A DNA stretch of 27,483 nt from an uncultured Blautia sp. (lineage in GTDB: Bacteria > Bacillota > Clostridia > Lachnospirales > Lachnospiraceae), in NCBI GenBank assembly GCA_900543715.1, contig UQSX01000032.1, positions 1 through 27,483 on the forward strand. Reading direction: 5' to 3'. Position 1 is the stretch's first letter, and each line of letters opens with the position of its first letter. The position numbers and the translations under genes were made by a program. Positions 8,519 to 16,474 of this stretch are shown in pieces. The notes under the pieces were generated by a model. It did not search any database. It had not been told where the DNA came from and was given only the letters and a program-made list of their open reading frames with translations.

Positions 8519-10350
8519 TTTTCAATCCTGCCTCCTTTCAGAATACCAAATCCAAAGTGGTCGCAGCGGATACATCTTCTGGCTTCCTGACAGGCCTCCT
8601 CGCAGGTCATTCCTTCTTCGATCAGTTCAAAGTCCTTGATCCTCTCGGATGCCTGACGGACCTTCATATTTACTCTGGCGCAGCTGCGGTTATCATCCAG
8701 ACGTACTCTGGGGATTTCCACATCTGCAGAGATCACATGGTTGTATCCCAGGAATTCATCGATATTGGCCGCTGCCACCTTGCCTGCGGCGATTGCCCGG
8801 ATGACTGTGGCCGGTCCGGTAACACAGTCGCCTCCTGCAAAGACGCCGGTAATATCTTTGGTCTTTACGCCGCTCCAGCTCATAGCCTCGATAACGCCCC
8901 GTTTCACCGGGATTCCCTGTTTTTCAAATTCTTTTGATTCAATGCCCTGACCAATGGCTACGATCACAATATCACAGCCAAGACGCACAGGAGCTTTTGT
9001 AGATACCATGGGAACCGGTCTTCCATGTTTCATGGGGCCGATGATCTGAGGCTGCACCCACAAAGCTGACGCCCGGCCCTGGTCATCTACTTCGATCCTT
9101 AATGGCGCGTGAAGATCCAGAAGTTCACAGCCCTCTTCAATGGCTCCTTCGATCTCCTCTTCCATAGCAGTCATGTCTACCCGACGCCTCCGGTAAGCGA
9201 TCCGGACCCGTTTTGCTCCCAGGCGCACCGCAGACCGGGCTACATCCATGGCCACGTTGCCGCCGCCTATAACCACGATTTCCTTTCCTGTGAAATCCGG
9301 CATCTCGTCGTCTCCGATTTCCCGGAGAAGTTCCACAGCGGAGATGACGCCTTGGGCTTCTTCCCCTTCAATGCCGATCTTTCTGTCAATATGTGCACCG
9401 ATAGCAATATAGACTGCATCATACTCTTCTCTTAAATCTGCAATATTGGGATCCTCTCCCACCGTTACCTCTGTCTTTACATGAATGCCCAGACTTAAAA
9501 GATGGTTGATCTCCCGGTCCAGTTCCTCTCTTGGCAGACGGTAATTGGGGATTCCATAGCGGAGCATGCCGCCCAGTTTCTTTCTCTGCTCAAAGATCGT
9601 CACCTCGTGTCCCATAAGGGTGAGATAATAAGCCGCACTGATACCTCCCGGACCGCCTCCTATAACAGCTACCTTCTTTCCTGTAGCCACCGCCGGTACA
9701 GGAAGGGGAACATCTCCTGCATGATCTACTGCAAATCGTTTCAATCCTCGGATATTTACCGGATCATCTACCATGGTCCTGCGGCACCGTACCTCGCAGG
9801 GATGTTCACAGATCAGGCCGCAGACTGCAGGAAGGGGATTATCCTTTCGGATCAGCCGCACCGCATCCCCGTACCGGCCCTCTGCTACCAAAGCTACATA
9901 ACCGGGAATATCCACTCCCGCCGGACATTGGGATACACAGGGAACCGGCTGGTTCAGTTCAAATTTACATCGTCCTCTTAAAATATGTTCCTCGAAATCA
10001 TCTCTGAATCCGCGGATTCCTTTTAAAACCATTCTGGCAGCTTCATAACCGATGGCACAGTCTGCGGAATAAAAAATATTCCGTGCGGTTTTTTCGATAA
10101 GATCGATCACTGAAAGGTCCGCCTGTCCGTCCAGAACCTGCTCCATCAGCTTCTGGAGCTGTCCCAGTCCTACCCTGCAGGGCACACATTTTCCGCAGGT
10201 CTGGGCATGACAAAGTTTCAAAAAAGACGCGGCCAGGTCCACAGGACATAGTCCGGGAGGACTGGCGCTGATCCGTCTTTCCAGGTCTTTATACAGTTCT
10301 TCTACTGTCGCCTGGGCTTTGTTCTGTGTAATAATACTTAATCTGCTCAA
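8512..10350 (-). CDS. NuoF-like/GltD-like hybrid NAD(P)-FAD oxidoreductase, hydrogenase partner
   Basis: A 612-residue flavoprotein that should pass electrons between NAD(P)H and the hydrogenase. The N terminus holds a NuoF-style C-terminal [4Fe-4S] motif (CGKCVPCRVG, C52/C55/C58, with a fourth Cys in SADCAIG). The glutamate synthase small subunit-like part follows: CVSQCPAGVDIPGYV and CGLICEHPCEVRCRR for iron-sulfur clusters, the FAD dinucleotide fold VAVIGGGPGGISAAYYL, the NAD(P) fold IVVIGGGNVAMDVARSAVRLGAKRV, and a C-terminal CxxxCxxxxxxCxxC. The FMN/NADH-binding half of NuoF is absent. The start is TTG, since AGGAGG (10360-10365) sits 9 bases upstream and no nearby in-frame ATG exists. 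It is the first gene of the operon. The acceptor pyridine nucleotide is not determined. Confidence 0.88.
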   Translation of the reverse strand: MSRLSIITQNKAQATVEELYKDLERRISASPPGLCPVDLAASFLKLCHAQTCGKCVPCRVGLGQLQKLMEQVLDGQADLSVIDLIEKTARNIFYSADCAIGYEAARMVLKGIRGFRDDFEEHILRGRCKFELNQPVPCVSQCPAGVDIPGYVALVAEGRYGDAVRLIRKDNPLPAVCGLICEHPCEVRCRRTMVDDPVNIRGLKRFAVDHAGDVPLPVPAVATGKKVAVIGGGPGGISAAYYLTLMGHEVTIFEQRKKLGGMLRYGIPNYRLPREELDREINHLLSLGIHVKTEVTVGEDPNIADLREEYDAVYIAIGAHIDRKIGIEGEEAQGVISAVELLREIGDDEMPDFTGKEIVVIGGGNVAMDVARSAVRLGAKRVRIAYRRRRVDMTAMEEEIEGAIEEGCELLDLHAPLRIEVDDQGRASALWVQPQIIGPMKHGRPVPMVSTKAPVRLGCDIVIVAIGQGIESKEFEKQGIPVKRGVIEAMSWSGVKTKDITGVFAGGDCVTGPATVIRAIAAGKVAAANIDEFLGYNHVISADVEIPRVRLDDNRSCARVNMKVRQASERIKDFELIEEGMTCEEACQEARRCIRCDHFGFGILKGGRIEKW

Positions 10351-10372
10351 TGAAAGATTCCTCCTCTCTTCT

Positions 10373-10421
10373 GATAAAAAAAGAAGGGCGGCATTTATCG
10401 CTTATCCAATAAATGTCGCCC
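10373..10421 (-). terminator. Intrinsic terminator in the hydrogenase leader (attenuator)
   Basis: On the minus strand, arms 10409-10421 and 10386-10398 (GGGCGACATTTAT against ATAAATGCCGCCC, one A-C mismatch) enclose a 10-base loop and are followed directly by TTCTTTTTTT. It sits between the operon's promoter and the first gene's ribosome binding site, so it must be read through for expression. Confidence 0.75.
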
Positions 10422-10499
10422 AGACGTCCGGCTTCTCTATAAGCTCTTGCCACATCATGGTACTCCATTTTATACGTCAGCAGCAAAAACCCTTTATTT
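10422..10499 (-). other. Untranslated leader of the hydrogenase operon, unclassified
   Basis: About 80 bases between the predicted transcription start and the attenuator. It contains a near-palindromic CCGGACGTCTGG hairpin and a GCTTAT segment (10439-10444 on the complement) that can pair with ATAAGC in the terminator loop (10400-10405). It matches no riboswitch class I recognise. Together with the divergent ATPase promoter it fills the 314-base gene-free gap at 10351-10664. Confidence 0.4.
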
Positions 10500-10505
10500 A
10501 AATTC

Positions 10506-10534
10506 AACATACCACATTCCATGTCTTCTGTCAA
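10506..10534 (-). promoter_or_regulatory. Promoter of the hydrogenase operon
   Basis: On the minus strand a consensus TTGACA (10529-10534), a 17-base spacer and TATGTT (10506-10511). Confidence 0.7.
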
Positions 10535-10592
10535 TTTAATTTTTATATAAAAATTATCTCACAAAAGTCTTCTGTAATTCTCTGAAATCCTC

Positions 10593-10620
10593 TTGACTCG
10601 TATACCCCTATGGGTATATT
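10593..10620 (+). promoter_or_regulatory. Promoter of the P1B ATPase overlapping operator 1
   Basis: TTGACT (10593-10598), a 16-base spacer and TATATT (10615-10620). The spacer is occupied by a CsoR-like palindrome, so a bound repressor would block the polymerase. Confidence 0.65.
10601..10618 (+). promoter_or_regulatory. Putative CsoR operator 1
   Basis: TATACCCCTATGGGTATA is a perfect 7+7 inverted repeat with a 4-base centre. It has the ACCC/GGGT core typical of CsoR operators and lies between the -35 and -10 elements. Confidence 0.65.
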
Positions 10621-10642
10621 ATACATATACCCCCATATGTAT
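10621..10642 (+). promoter_or_regulatory. Second palindrome downstream of the -10, putative CsoR operator 2
   Basis: Perfect 8-bp arms ATACATAT and ATATGTAT surround ACCCCC, immediately after the -10 hexamer. It contains the C-run half of a CsoR site but lacks a matching G-run, so it may be a weaker site or bind another factor. Confidence 0.4.
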
Positions 10643-10664
10643 ATTTTAGGAAAGAAGGGACGCT

Positions 10665-12535
10665 ATGATTTCATCTATGAAAGACTTGTTTCTCAATGAA
10701 ACAAAAAGAAGCATTTTATTTCTCGTGATCTCCGGTCTCTCTCTGCTGGTCAGTTTTCTGGAGCCGGAAGGTATTCTTTTTAACACAGCATGGATCGCCA
10801 TTCTTCTCTGCGGGATCCCAATCATCAAAGAAGCCATAGAAGGCCTTGTCACACGGTTTGACATTAAAGCTGACGTATTAGTATCTCTGGCTCTGATCGC
10901 TTCAGTGATCATTGGAGAGATCTTTGCTGCCGGCGAAGTGGCTTTTATCATGCAGATCGGTTCTCTTTTAGAAGAACTTACTGTAGCCAAGGCAAGGGCT
11001 GGTATTGAAAAGCTGGTGCACCTTACCCCTTTAACTGCACGAAAGATCCTAAACGGCAAAGAAATCATCCTGCCTGCTAAAGAGGTGGCTGTCAATGATG
11101 TACTCCGGGTTCTTCCGGGAGAGACTATCCCTGTAGACGGGGTAATCCTATCCGGAGAGACCTCCGTGGATCAGGCCGTTATGACAGGAGAATCTCTTCC
11201 GGTGGACAAAGGTCCGGGAGACGAGGTATCCAGCGGAACGGTCAACCAGTTCGGTTCTTTTGATATGAAAGCTTCCAGAGTAGGGGAAGACAGCTCTATC
11301 TGGCGGATGATCCGGCTGGTCCAGTCTGCTGATGCCGGAAAGGCCAAGATCGTAAGGCTGGCAGACCGGTGGGCCACCTGGATCGTGGTCATCGCTCTGA
11401 CTGCCGCAGCTCTTACCTGGCTGATATCCGGCCAGATCATCCGGGCTGTGACCATACTGGTAGTCTTCTGTCCCTGTGCCCTGGTACTGGCCACTCCCAC
11501 CGCCATCATGGCGGCCATCGGAAATGCTACAAAGCATGGTTTCCTGGTAAGAGAAGGCGACGCTCTGGAGCGCCTGGCTCAGGTCTCTCAAGTTGCCTTT
11601 GACAAGACAGGAACCCTCACTTATGGGAAACCTCAGGTAGCGGCTGTAGAAAGTTTCTCACCGGATATTTCCTCTGAAAAACTATACCGTCTTGCCGCCG
11701 AAGCTGAGCTTCGTTCAGAACACCCCCTTGGCAAAGCAGTAGTCCAGGGATACAAGCAGTCTTATCCTGAGACTGCACCTGAAGCTCCCCAATCCTTTTC
11801 CATGCTCCCGGGCAAAGGCGTAAAAGCCATGGCAGATCACGTGGAGGTGCTGGCAGGCAATCCCTCTCTCCTGGAGGAGAACCAGATTTCCATACCTCAA
11901 AAAGCCCTGGATTCTGCAGCAGGCTATATACAAAAGGGCTGCACTCTTATTTATCTGGGAATTGAAAAAAGGTTCGGAGGATTTGCGGCCCTTTGGGATA
12001 CCCTGAGGGAAACTGCTCCTGAAATGATCAGCAGGCTGAAACAGCTTGGCCTCACTCCCGTACTTATGACCGGGGATCATGAAAATGCTGCCAGGACCAT
12101 TGCTGATCAGCTGCATATTGATAAAGTCCATGCCGGCTGTCTCCCGGAGGATAAGCTCAATTACATAGCCTCTTCCCAGGAGAAAAAAGAAATGGTATGT
12201 ATGATCGGAGATGGCATCAACGATGCTCCTGCACTGAAAAAAGCCCATGTGAGCATTGCCATGGGCGGAGTGGGAAGTGAATTGCTGTAGACGCAGCCGA
12301 CATTGCTCTGGTAAATGATGACATCAAGGAGCTTCCACATCTGGTTTCTCTGTCCAGAAAGATGATGATTACGATCAAATGCAATCTGGCATTCTCCATG
12401 ACTTTGAATTTTGCAGCCATCATACTGGCGATTACGGGGATCCTGAACCCCGTAGTAGGCGCTCTCGTCCACAATGCAGGATCTGTGCTGGTAATCATAA
12501 ACTCCAGCCTGCTGCTGACCTATAGAAAAAAATGA
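10665..12535 (+). pseudogene. P1B heavy-metal translocating ATPase, frameshifted near its 3' end
   Basis: A metal-exporting ATPase of about 623 residues once the frame is restored. It has TGES (174-177), the transmembrane metal site CPC (C269, C271), phosphorylation site DKTGT (D313), the HP motif in SEHPLGK (H353-P354), MTGDHENAA and GDGINDAP. No N-terminal HMA domain is present. At about 12280 the sequence reads AGTGAATTGCTGTAG; one missing A breaks GSEIAVDAADIALVND and creates a stop at 12288-12290. The other frame then continues intact to 12535, encoding the last membrane helices (ending NSSLLLTYRKK). The cause is either a recent deletion or a sequence error. Palindromes at the promoter and a nearby csoR argue for copper or a similar soft metal; the HN..GS..NSS final helix leaves specificity open. 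Confidence 0.85.
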
Positions 12536-12565
12536 TTCTGGCCATCTGCCGGGGCTTTGGGCTGC

Positions 12566-12606
12566 AAAAAATACCGCCGGAAATTTACTAATACAATTCC
12601 CGGCGG
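12566..12606 (-). terminator. Terminator of the CoA operon
   Basis: Arms 12574-12585 and 12595-12606 (CCGCCGGAAATT with AATTCCCGGCGG) form a GC-rich stem. On the minus strand it is followed by ATTTTTT, so it terminates the operon ending in coaX; there is no T-run for the plus strand. Confidence 0.8.
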
Positions 12607-12634
12607 CAGTACCTGTCCCAAAATATATATCCGG

Positions 12635-13402
12635 TTATTTCCGGTTTTTCTGATAGATGATATACAGTCCCTTCAGCAGCAGGTTATCATCTAAAATCAC
12701 TTTTCTCCGGCAATGAGGAACGATCCTTTTAGCCAGTCCGCCAGTAGCGACGACTGTAGCTGCCTCTCCCAGTTCTTCCTCCAGCCGGTCAATGATTCCG
12801 TCCATAGCTGCCGCTGCACTGTAGATCACACCGCTTTTCATACATTCTGTGGTGTTCTTTCCAATAATGTGTTCCGGAGCCTCCAGGCTGATTCCTCCAA
12901 GCTGGGAAGCATGGGCAGTCAGAGAATCCAAAGATACTCCGATACCCGGATAAATCATACCGCCGATATAGTTTTTATTCCGGTCAATAACACATACCGT
13001 ATTTGCGGTACCCAGATCAAAAATCAGCAAAGGCACCGGATATTCGGCAATCCCTGCCACAGAGTCCACCACCAGATCACTTCCCAGCTGAGCCGGATTG
13101 TCAATCCGGATATTCAAGCCTGTCTTAATGCCCGCTCCTACGATCAGGACTTCCTTTTTCAGTATTTTTTCTACTGCAAGCTTTGCCGCCCTGGTCACCT
13201 GGGGAACCACAGAGGAAATAATCCCTCCTTCCAGCTGTTCCTGCCGGATATGGTAAATGTCCAAAACATTTTTGATATCAATGGCATATTCCAGTTCTGT
13301 CTTGGTATGGACAGTAGAAAGACGCTCCACAAAAAGACACTCTCCTTTCTGGATACAGCCAATGACAATATTTGTATTTCCGATATCAATCGCTAAAATC
13401 AT
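12635..13402 (-). CDS. coaX: Type III pantothenate kinase
   Basis: First step of coenzyme A synthesis, phosphorylating pantothenate. The 255-residue ASKHA-fold protein has the N-terminal phosphate loop AIDIGNTNIVIG. It also has NPAQLGSDLVVDSVAG, where the family more often shows GADR, then FDLGTANTVCVID, GGMIYPGIGVSLDSL and VVATGGLAKRI. Its start overlaps the end of the S-component gene by 17 bases, which indicates coupling in a coaBC / transporter / coaX operon. Identity is firm from the motif order and the context. Confidence 0.93.
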   Translation of the reverse strand: MILAIDIGNTNIVIGCIQKGECLFVERLSTVHTKTELEYAIDIKNVLDIYHIRQEQLEGGIISSVVPQVTRAAKLAVEKILKKEVLIVGAGIKTGLNIRIDNPAQLGSDLVVDSVAGIAEYPVPLLIFDLGTANTVCVIDRNKNYIGGMIYPGIGVSLDSLTAHASQLGGISLEAPEHIIGKNTTECMKSGVIYSAAAAMDGIIDRLEEELGEAATVVATGGLAKRIVPHCRRKVILDDNLLLKGLYIIYQKNRK

Positions 13403-14087
13403 AAGTAAAACCTAATCTTTCCCTGATATTCTTTTTCATCAGCACACGTCCGATAAAGAAGGTAAGGACCCCTGCTACAATGGCTTCAGGAACTCCATTG
13501 ATTCCAATAACAGATAAGATGAATCCGTATACAGCCTGGACAGCCACCTCATTGGCCGCCGCATAAGCTTCTCTGAAAAACAGAAAGATCATGTTCATGA
13601 CCAGCAAAGTATTCACCAGTGCGCCTGAAATTCCCGCCAGGATCAGTCCCAGATTGGAAACTCCCTTGCTTACCCCGAACTTCTTCACTCCCTTATAGAC
13701 AAAGCAGGGAACCACTCCTACCAATATCCTGGGAACGAAGCAGATAAGGATGCTTCCGATCCCGCCGCTGAACTCTCCAAGATTATAAAAGGGTGTAAAA
13801 ACAAAAGATGTGACGGTAGGGTTCATCGTGTTGTTAATGAAGCTGGTAAGGCCGAAAAGAAATCCCAGACCCGCTCCTTTCTTTGGTCCCAGAAGCAGAG
13901 ACGCCAGTATAACGGGGATGTGGATAATCGTGGCTCTTGTAAATCCCAGAGGGATATATCCGAGAAAAGGGGTAAAAGCCATGATCACAATGATCGCCCC
14001 GAAAATGGCGGTCTGCACCATACTTCTGATCTGTCGTCTGTTATCTCCAGGCGTCCGCCTGGCTGCTGTGTTCTGATAATGATTCAT
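13386..14087 (-). CDS. ECF transporter S component, probably for pantothenate
   Basis: A 233-residue integral membrane protein with about six hydrophobic helices and the S-component look: AIFGAIIVIMAFTPFLGYIPLG, FTRATIIHIPVILASLLLGPKKGAGLGFLFGL, and a charged C terminus. S components capture a vitamin and dock to a shared EcfAA'T module encoded elsewhere. It lies between coaBC and coaX, which points to pantothenate (PanT-like) as the substrate; this is inference from context. Start ATG has AAGGAGGC upstream. A 93-base spacer separates it from coaBC. Confidence 0.82.
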   Translation of the reverse strand: MNHYQNTAARRTPGDNRRQIRSMVQTAIFGAIIVIMAFTPFLGYIPLGFTRATIIHIPVILASLLLGPKKGAGLGFLFGLTSFINNTMNPTVTSFVFTPFYNLGEFSGGIGSILICFVPRILVGVVPCFVYKGVKKFGVSKGVSNLGLILAGISGALVNTLLVMNMIFLFFREAYAAANEVAVQAVYGFILSVIGINGVPEAIVAGVLTFFIGRVLMKKNIRERLGFTYDFSD

Positions 14088-14180
14088 AATTGCCTCCTTG
14101 TTATCGTTCTTTTTTGAGATACAATACTTTTGGCACAGAAATCTCTTTCTGCTCTTGTTCTTTAAGGTTCAGGCCTGATT

Positions 14181-15380
14181 TTACGCCTGTGCCATGTTCT
14201 TTAAAATCTGGTCCAGAATTTTTAAGGCTGCCTCCTCTTTTAACATTTTTTCAAGTGAAACTTCCTCATTTTCTGTGATCATGGTGATCACATTGGTGTT
14301 TCCGGCAAATCCTGCTCCTTCTACCTTGAGATTGTTGGCCACGATCATGTCCAGATTTTTGCTTTTCAGCTTTTTCCTGGAATTTTCCAGCATATTCTCT
14401 GTCTCCATAGAGAATCCGCAGAGAAACTGTCCCTGTTTCTTATGCTCTCCCAGATATTTGAGAATATCCCTGGTCCTTTCCATCTCCAGGGAAATATCCT
14501 CTCCCTGTTTCTTCACCTTTTCCTGGCTGACAGTTCTGGGCCGGTAGTCCGCCACTGCCGCTGCTTTGATGATAATATCCTGTTCTCCTGCCCGGCTGGT
14601 CACCTCCTGGAACATATCCTCTGCAGTTACCACAGGAACCACTTCTACAAATTCCGGCGGCGTAATCGCTGCAGGACCCGACACCAGGGTAACCTGAGCC
14701 CCTCTCAGCATGGCCATCTTTGCCAGAGCATAGCCCATTTTCCCGGATGAATGATTGGTAATGTACCGCACTGGATCTATGGGTTCCTGAGTAGGTCCTG
14801 CAGTGACCAGAACCTTCTTTCCCTCCAGATCTTTCGGGAAAGCGATCTCCTTTAAGATATACTGGAGAAGCAGCTCCGGTTCCGGCATTTTGCCCTGACC
14901 GGTATCTCCGCAGGCCAGATAACCGGAAGCCGGACTGATCACCTCACAGCCATAGTGCTCCAGTGTCTTCAGATTATCCTGAACAATGGGATTCTCGAAC
15001 ATCTGGGTATTCATAGCCGGCGCAAAGATTTTTTTGCAGCGGCAGGCCATCACTGTGGTGGTCAGCATGTCATCGGCAATGCCATGGGCGATCTTCCCGA
15101 TTACATTGGCCGAAGCCGGAGCCACCATAACCACATCTGCTTTTTTTGCCAGTGCCACATGTTCCACATTGTACTGAAAGTTCCTGTCGAAAGTATCGAT
15201 CAGGCACTTATTTCCCGTCAGAGTCTCAAAAGTAATGGGATTAATGAAGTTCTCTGCGTTTTTTGTCATCAGCACGTGTACGTCAGCATGAAGCTTTTTC
15301 AGGGCGCTGGCAAGGGAAGCGATTTTGTATGCGGCAATGCTTCCTGTCACTGCCAGCACAACTGTTTTACCTTTCAGCAT
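14181..15380 (-). CDS. coaBC: Bifunctional phosphopantothenoylcysteine decarboxylase / phosphopantothenate-cysteine ligase
   Basis: Makes 4'-phosphopantetheine from phosphopantothenate and cysteine. The 399-residue fusion has the FMN-dependent CoaC half first: GSIAAYKIASL, the catalytic His in NVEHVALAKKADVVMVAPASAN, PAMNTQMFENP and the Cys-bearing flap GYLACGDTGQGKMPE. The CTP-dependent CoaB half starts near residue 185 with VLVTAGPTQEPIDPVRYITN, then SSGKMGYALA, KAAAVADYRP, CGFSMET and LDMIVANN. Length and order are normal. It opens an operon with the S component and coaX. Its promoter lies in the end of the preceding transporter gene. Confidence 0.95.
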   Translation of the reverse strand: MLKGKTVVLAVTGSIAAYKIASLASALKKLHADVHVLMTKNAENFINPITFETLTGNKCLIDTFDRNFQYNVEHVALAKKADVVMVAPASANVIGKIAHGIADDMLTTTVMACRCKKIFAPAMNTQMFENPIVQDNLKTLEHYGCEVISPASGYLACGDTGQGKMPEPELLLQYILKEIAFPKDLEGKKVLVTAGPTQEPIDPVRYITNHSSGKMGYALAKMAMLRGAQVTLVSGPAAITPPEFVEVVPVVTAEDMFQEVTSRAGEQDIIIKAAAVADYRPRTVSQEKVKKQGEDISLEMERTRDILKYLGEHKKQGQFLCGFSMETENMLENSRKKLKSKNLDMIVANNLKVEGAGFAGNTNVITMITENEEVSLEKMLKEEAALKILDQILKNMAQA

Positions 15381-15441
15381 AAATTTACCCCTTTTCTTTT
15401 TTTGTGAACTGCCCCTTTGGAGCTGGTTCCGTTTCCGTTAC

Positions 15442-15470
15442 ATTATAGGGGATTCCTGTAAAAAAAGCAA
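15442..15470 (-). promoter_or_regulatory. Promoter of the CoA operon inside the 3' end of the upstream ATPase gene
   Basis: On the minus strand TTGCTT (15465-15470), a 17-base spacer and TATAAT (15442-15447). The elements overlap the last codons and stop (15443) of the transporter ATPase. No terminator separates the two operons, so read-through is also possible. Confidence 0.65.
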
Positions 15471-16474
15471 TTCTTTTTGGTTTCCGCCTGGGGCATACTT
15501 CCCTCCCTCTTTCCTGATCCGTCAAACAGATGGCAGGCTACTTCATGCCCCTCTCCGATTGTCTTCCGTACAGGACACTCTTTCCTGCACAATTCTATGC
15601 AAGATTCACAGCGGGTCTGGAAAGGGCAGCCCGGAGGCATATCCAGAGGGCTGGGGATCTCGCTGTCCATTGGCTCTATCTTTTTATAAAAGTCCATCTT
15701 CGGATCAAAAATAGAATCAATCAAAGTACGTGTATAAGGGTGTTTTGCCTTTTCCACTTCCCCTCCGGGAATGATCTCCACAATATTTCCCAAATACATG
15801 ACGGCGATCTGATGGGCAAAGGACTGGATCAGTCCCAGATCATGGGCAATGAATCCGATGGCAATATTTTTTTCTTTCTGCAGCCTGCAGACCAGTTGGA
15901 TAATGGTTTTCTGCACAGACACATCTAAGGCACAGGTGGCTTCATCCATGATGATCAGTTCCGGTTCCAGAGCAATAGCCCGGGCAATGGCAATCCTCTG
16001 CCGCTGCCCGCCGGACATACTGTGGGGAAAGCGGTCTGCGAAATCTCCGGGAAGATCCACTGCTTCCAGAAGCTCCCGGGCCTTCTCCTCCTTCTCGGAA
16101 GCTTTGATCCGGCCAAAGTTCATAAGGGGTTCGCATAAAATATCCCGGATGCGCATCTTAGGATTAAAAGACCCGTTAGGATCCTGGAAGACCATCTGGA
16201 TATGCTGACGGGTCTGGCGCAGTTCCTCCCCTTTCATTTTTGTCAGGTCCTTTCCCCTGAAGAGAATCTCTCCCTCTGTGGGAATGTCCAGCCGGACCAC
16301 AAGACGCATAAATGTAGATTTTCCGCAGCCGGACTCTCCGATCAGTCCCAAAGTTTTCCCTTTGTAAAATTTCAGATTAACGTCGTTGCAGGCGGTCAGC
16401 ACTCTGCCCCCTGAAGCAGGGAAACGGCGGGTCACATGTCTTGCCTCCAGCAGCAAGTCCTTTTCATCAAACAT
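15443..16474 (-). CDS. ABC transporter ATP-binding protein, nickel/peptide type (OppF/DppF/NikE-like)
   Basis: One of two nucleotide-binding subunits powering the importer. The 343-residue protein has Walker A GESGCGKST, Q-loop VFQDPNGSFNP, signature MSGGQRQR, Walker B LIIMDEATCALD and an H-loop in AHDLG. The segment after Walker B reads DEATC where the family usually has DEPTS. A C-terminal oligopeptide-type domain with clustered Cys is present (GCPFQTRCESCIELCRKECP), followed by a basic tail. The ATG at 16474 was chosen since GGAGG lies 8-10 bases upstream; a GTG at 16483 lies too close to that site. It overlaps the preceding ATPase gene by 8 bases. It is the last gene of the operon. Confidence 0.9.
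   Translation of the reverse strand: MFDEKDLLLEARHVTRRFPASGGRVLTACNDVNLKFYKGKTLGLIGESGCGKSTFMRLVVRLDIPTEGEILFRGKDLTKMKGEELRQTRQHIQMVFQDPNGSFNPKMRIRDILCEPLMNFGRIKASEKEEKARELLEAVDLPGDFADRFPHSMSGGQRQRIAIARAIALEPELIIMDEATCALDVSVQKTIIQLVCRLQKEKNIAIGFIAHDLGLIQSFAHQIAVMYLGNIVEIIPGGEVEKAKHPYTRTLIDSIFDPKMDFYKKIEPMDSEIPSPLDMPPGCPFQTRCESCIELCRKECPVRKTIGEGHEVACHLFDGSGKREGSMPQAETKKNCFFYRNPL

Noticed and set aside
10386..10421. Rex-type redox operator within the hydrogenase leader inverted repeat
   Set aside because: The repeat lacks the TTGTTAA/TTAACAA core and its T-run makes a terminator the better reading.
10289..10534. 81-residue frame covering the hydrogenase leader as a leader-peptide gene
   Set aside because: Its ATG lies in the -35 box, later ATGs lack ribosome binding sites, and the frame runs through the attenuator hairpin and 62 bases into the flavoprotein gene.
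12270..12300. Programmed frameshift in the metal ATPase
   Set aside because: No slippery heptamer or downstream stimulatory structure was seen, and the break is at the 3' end rather than after a metal-binding domain as in known copA cases.
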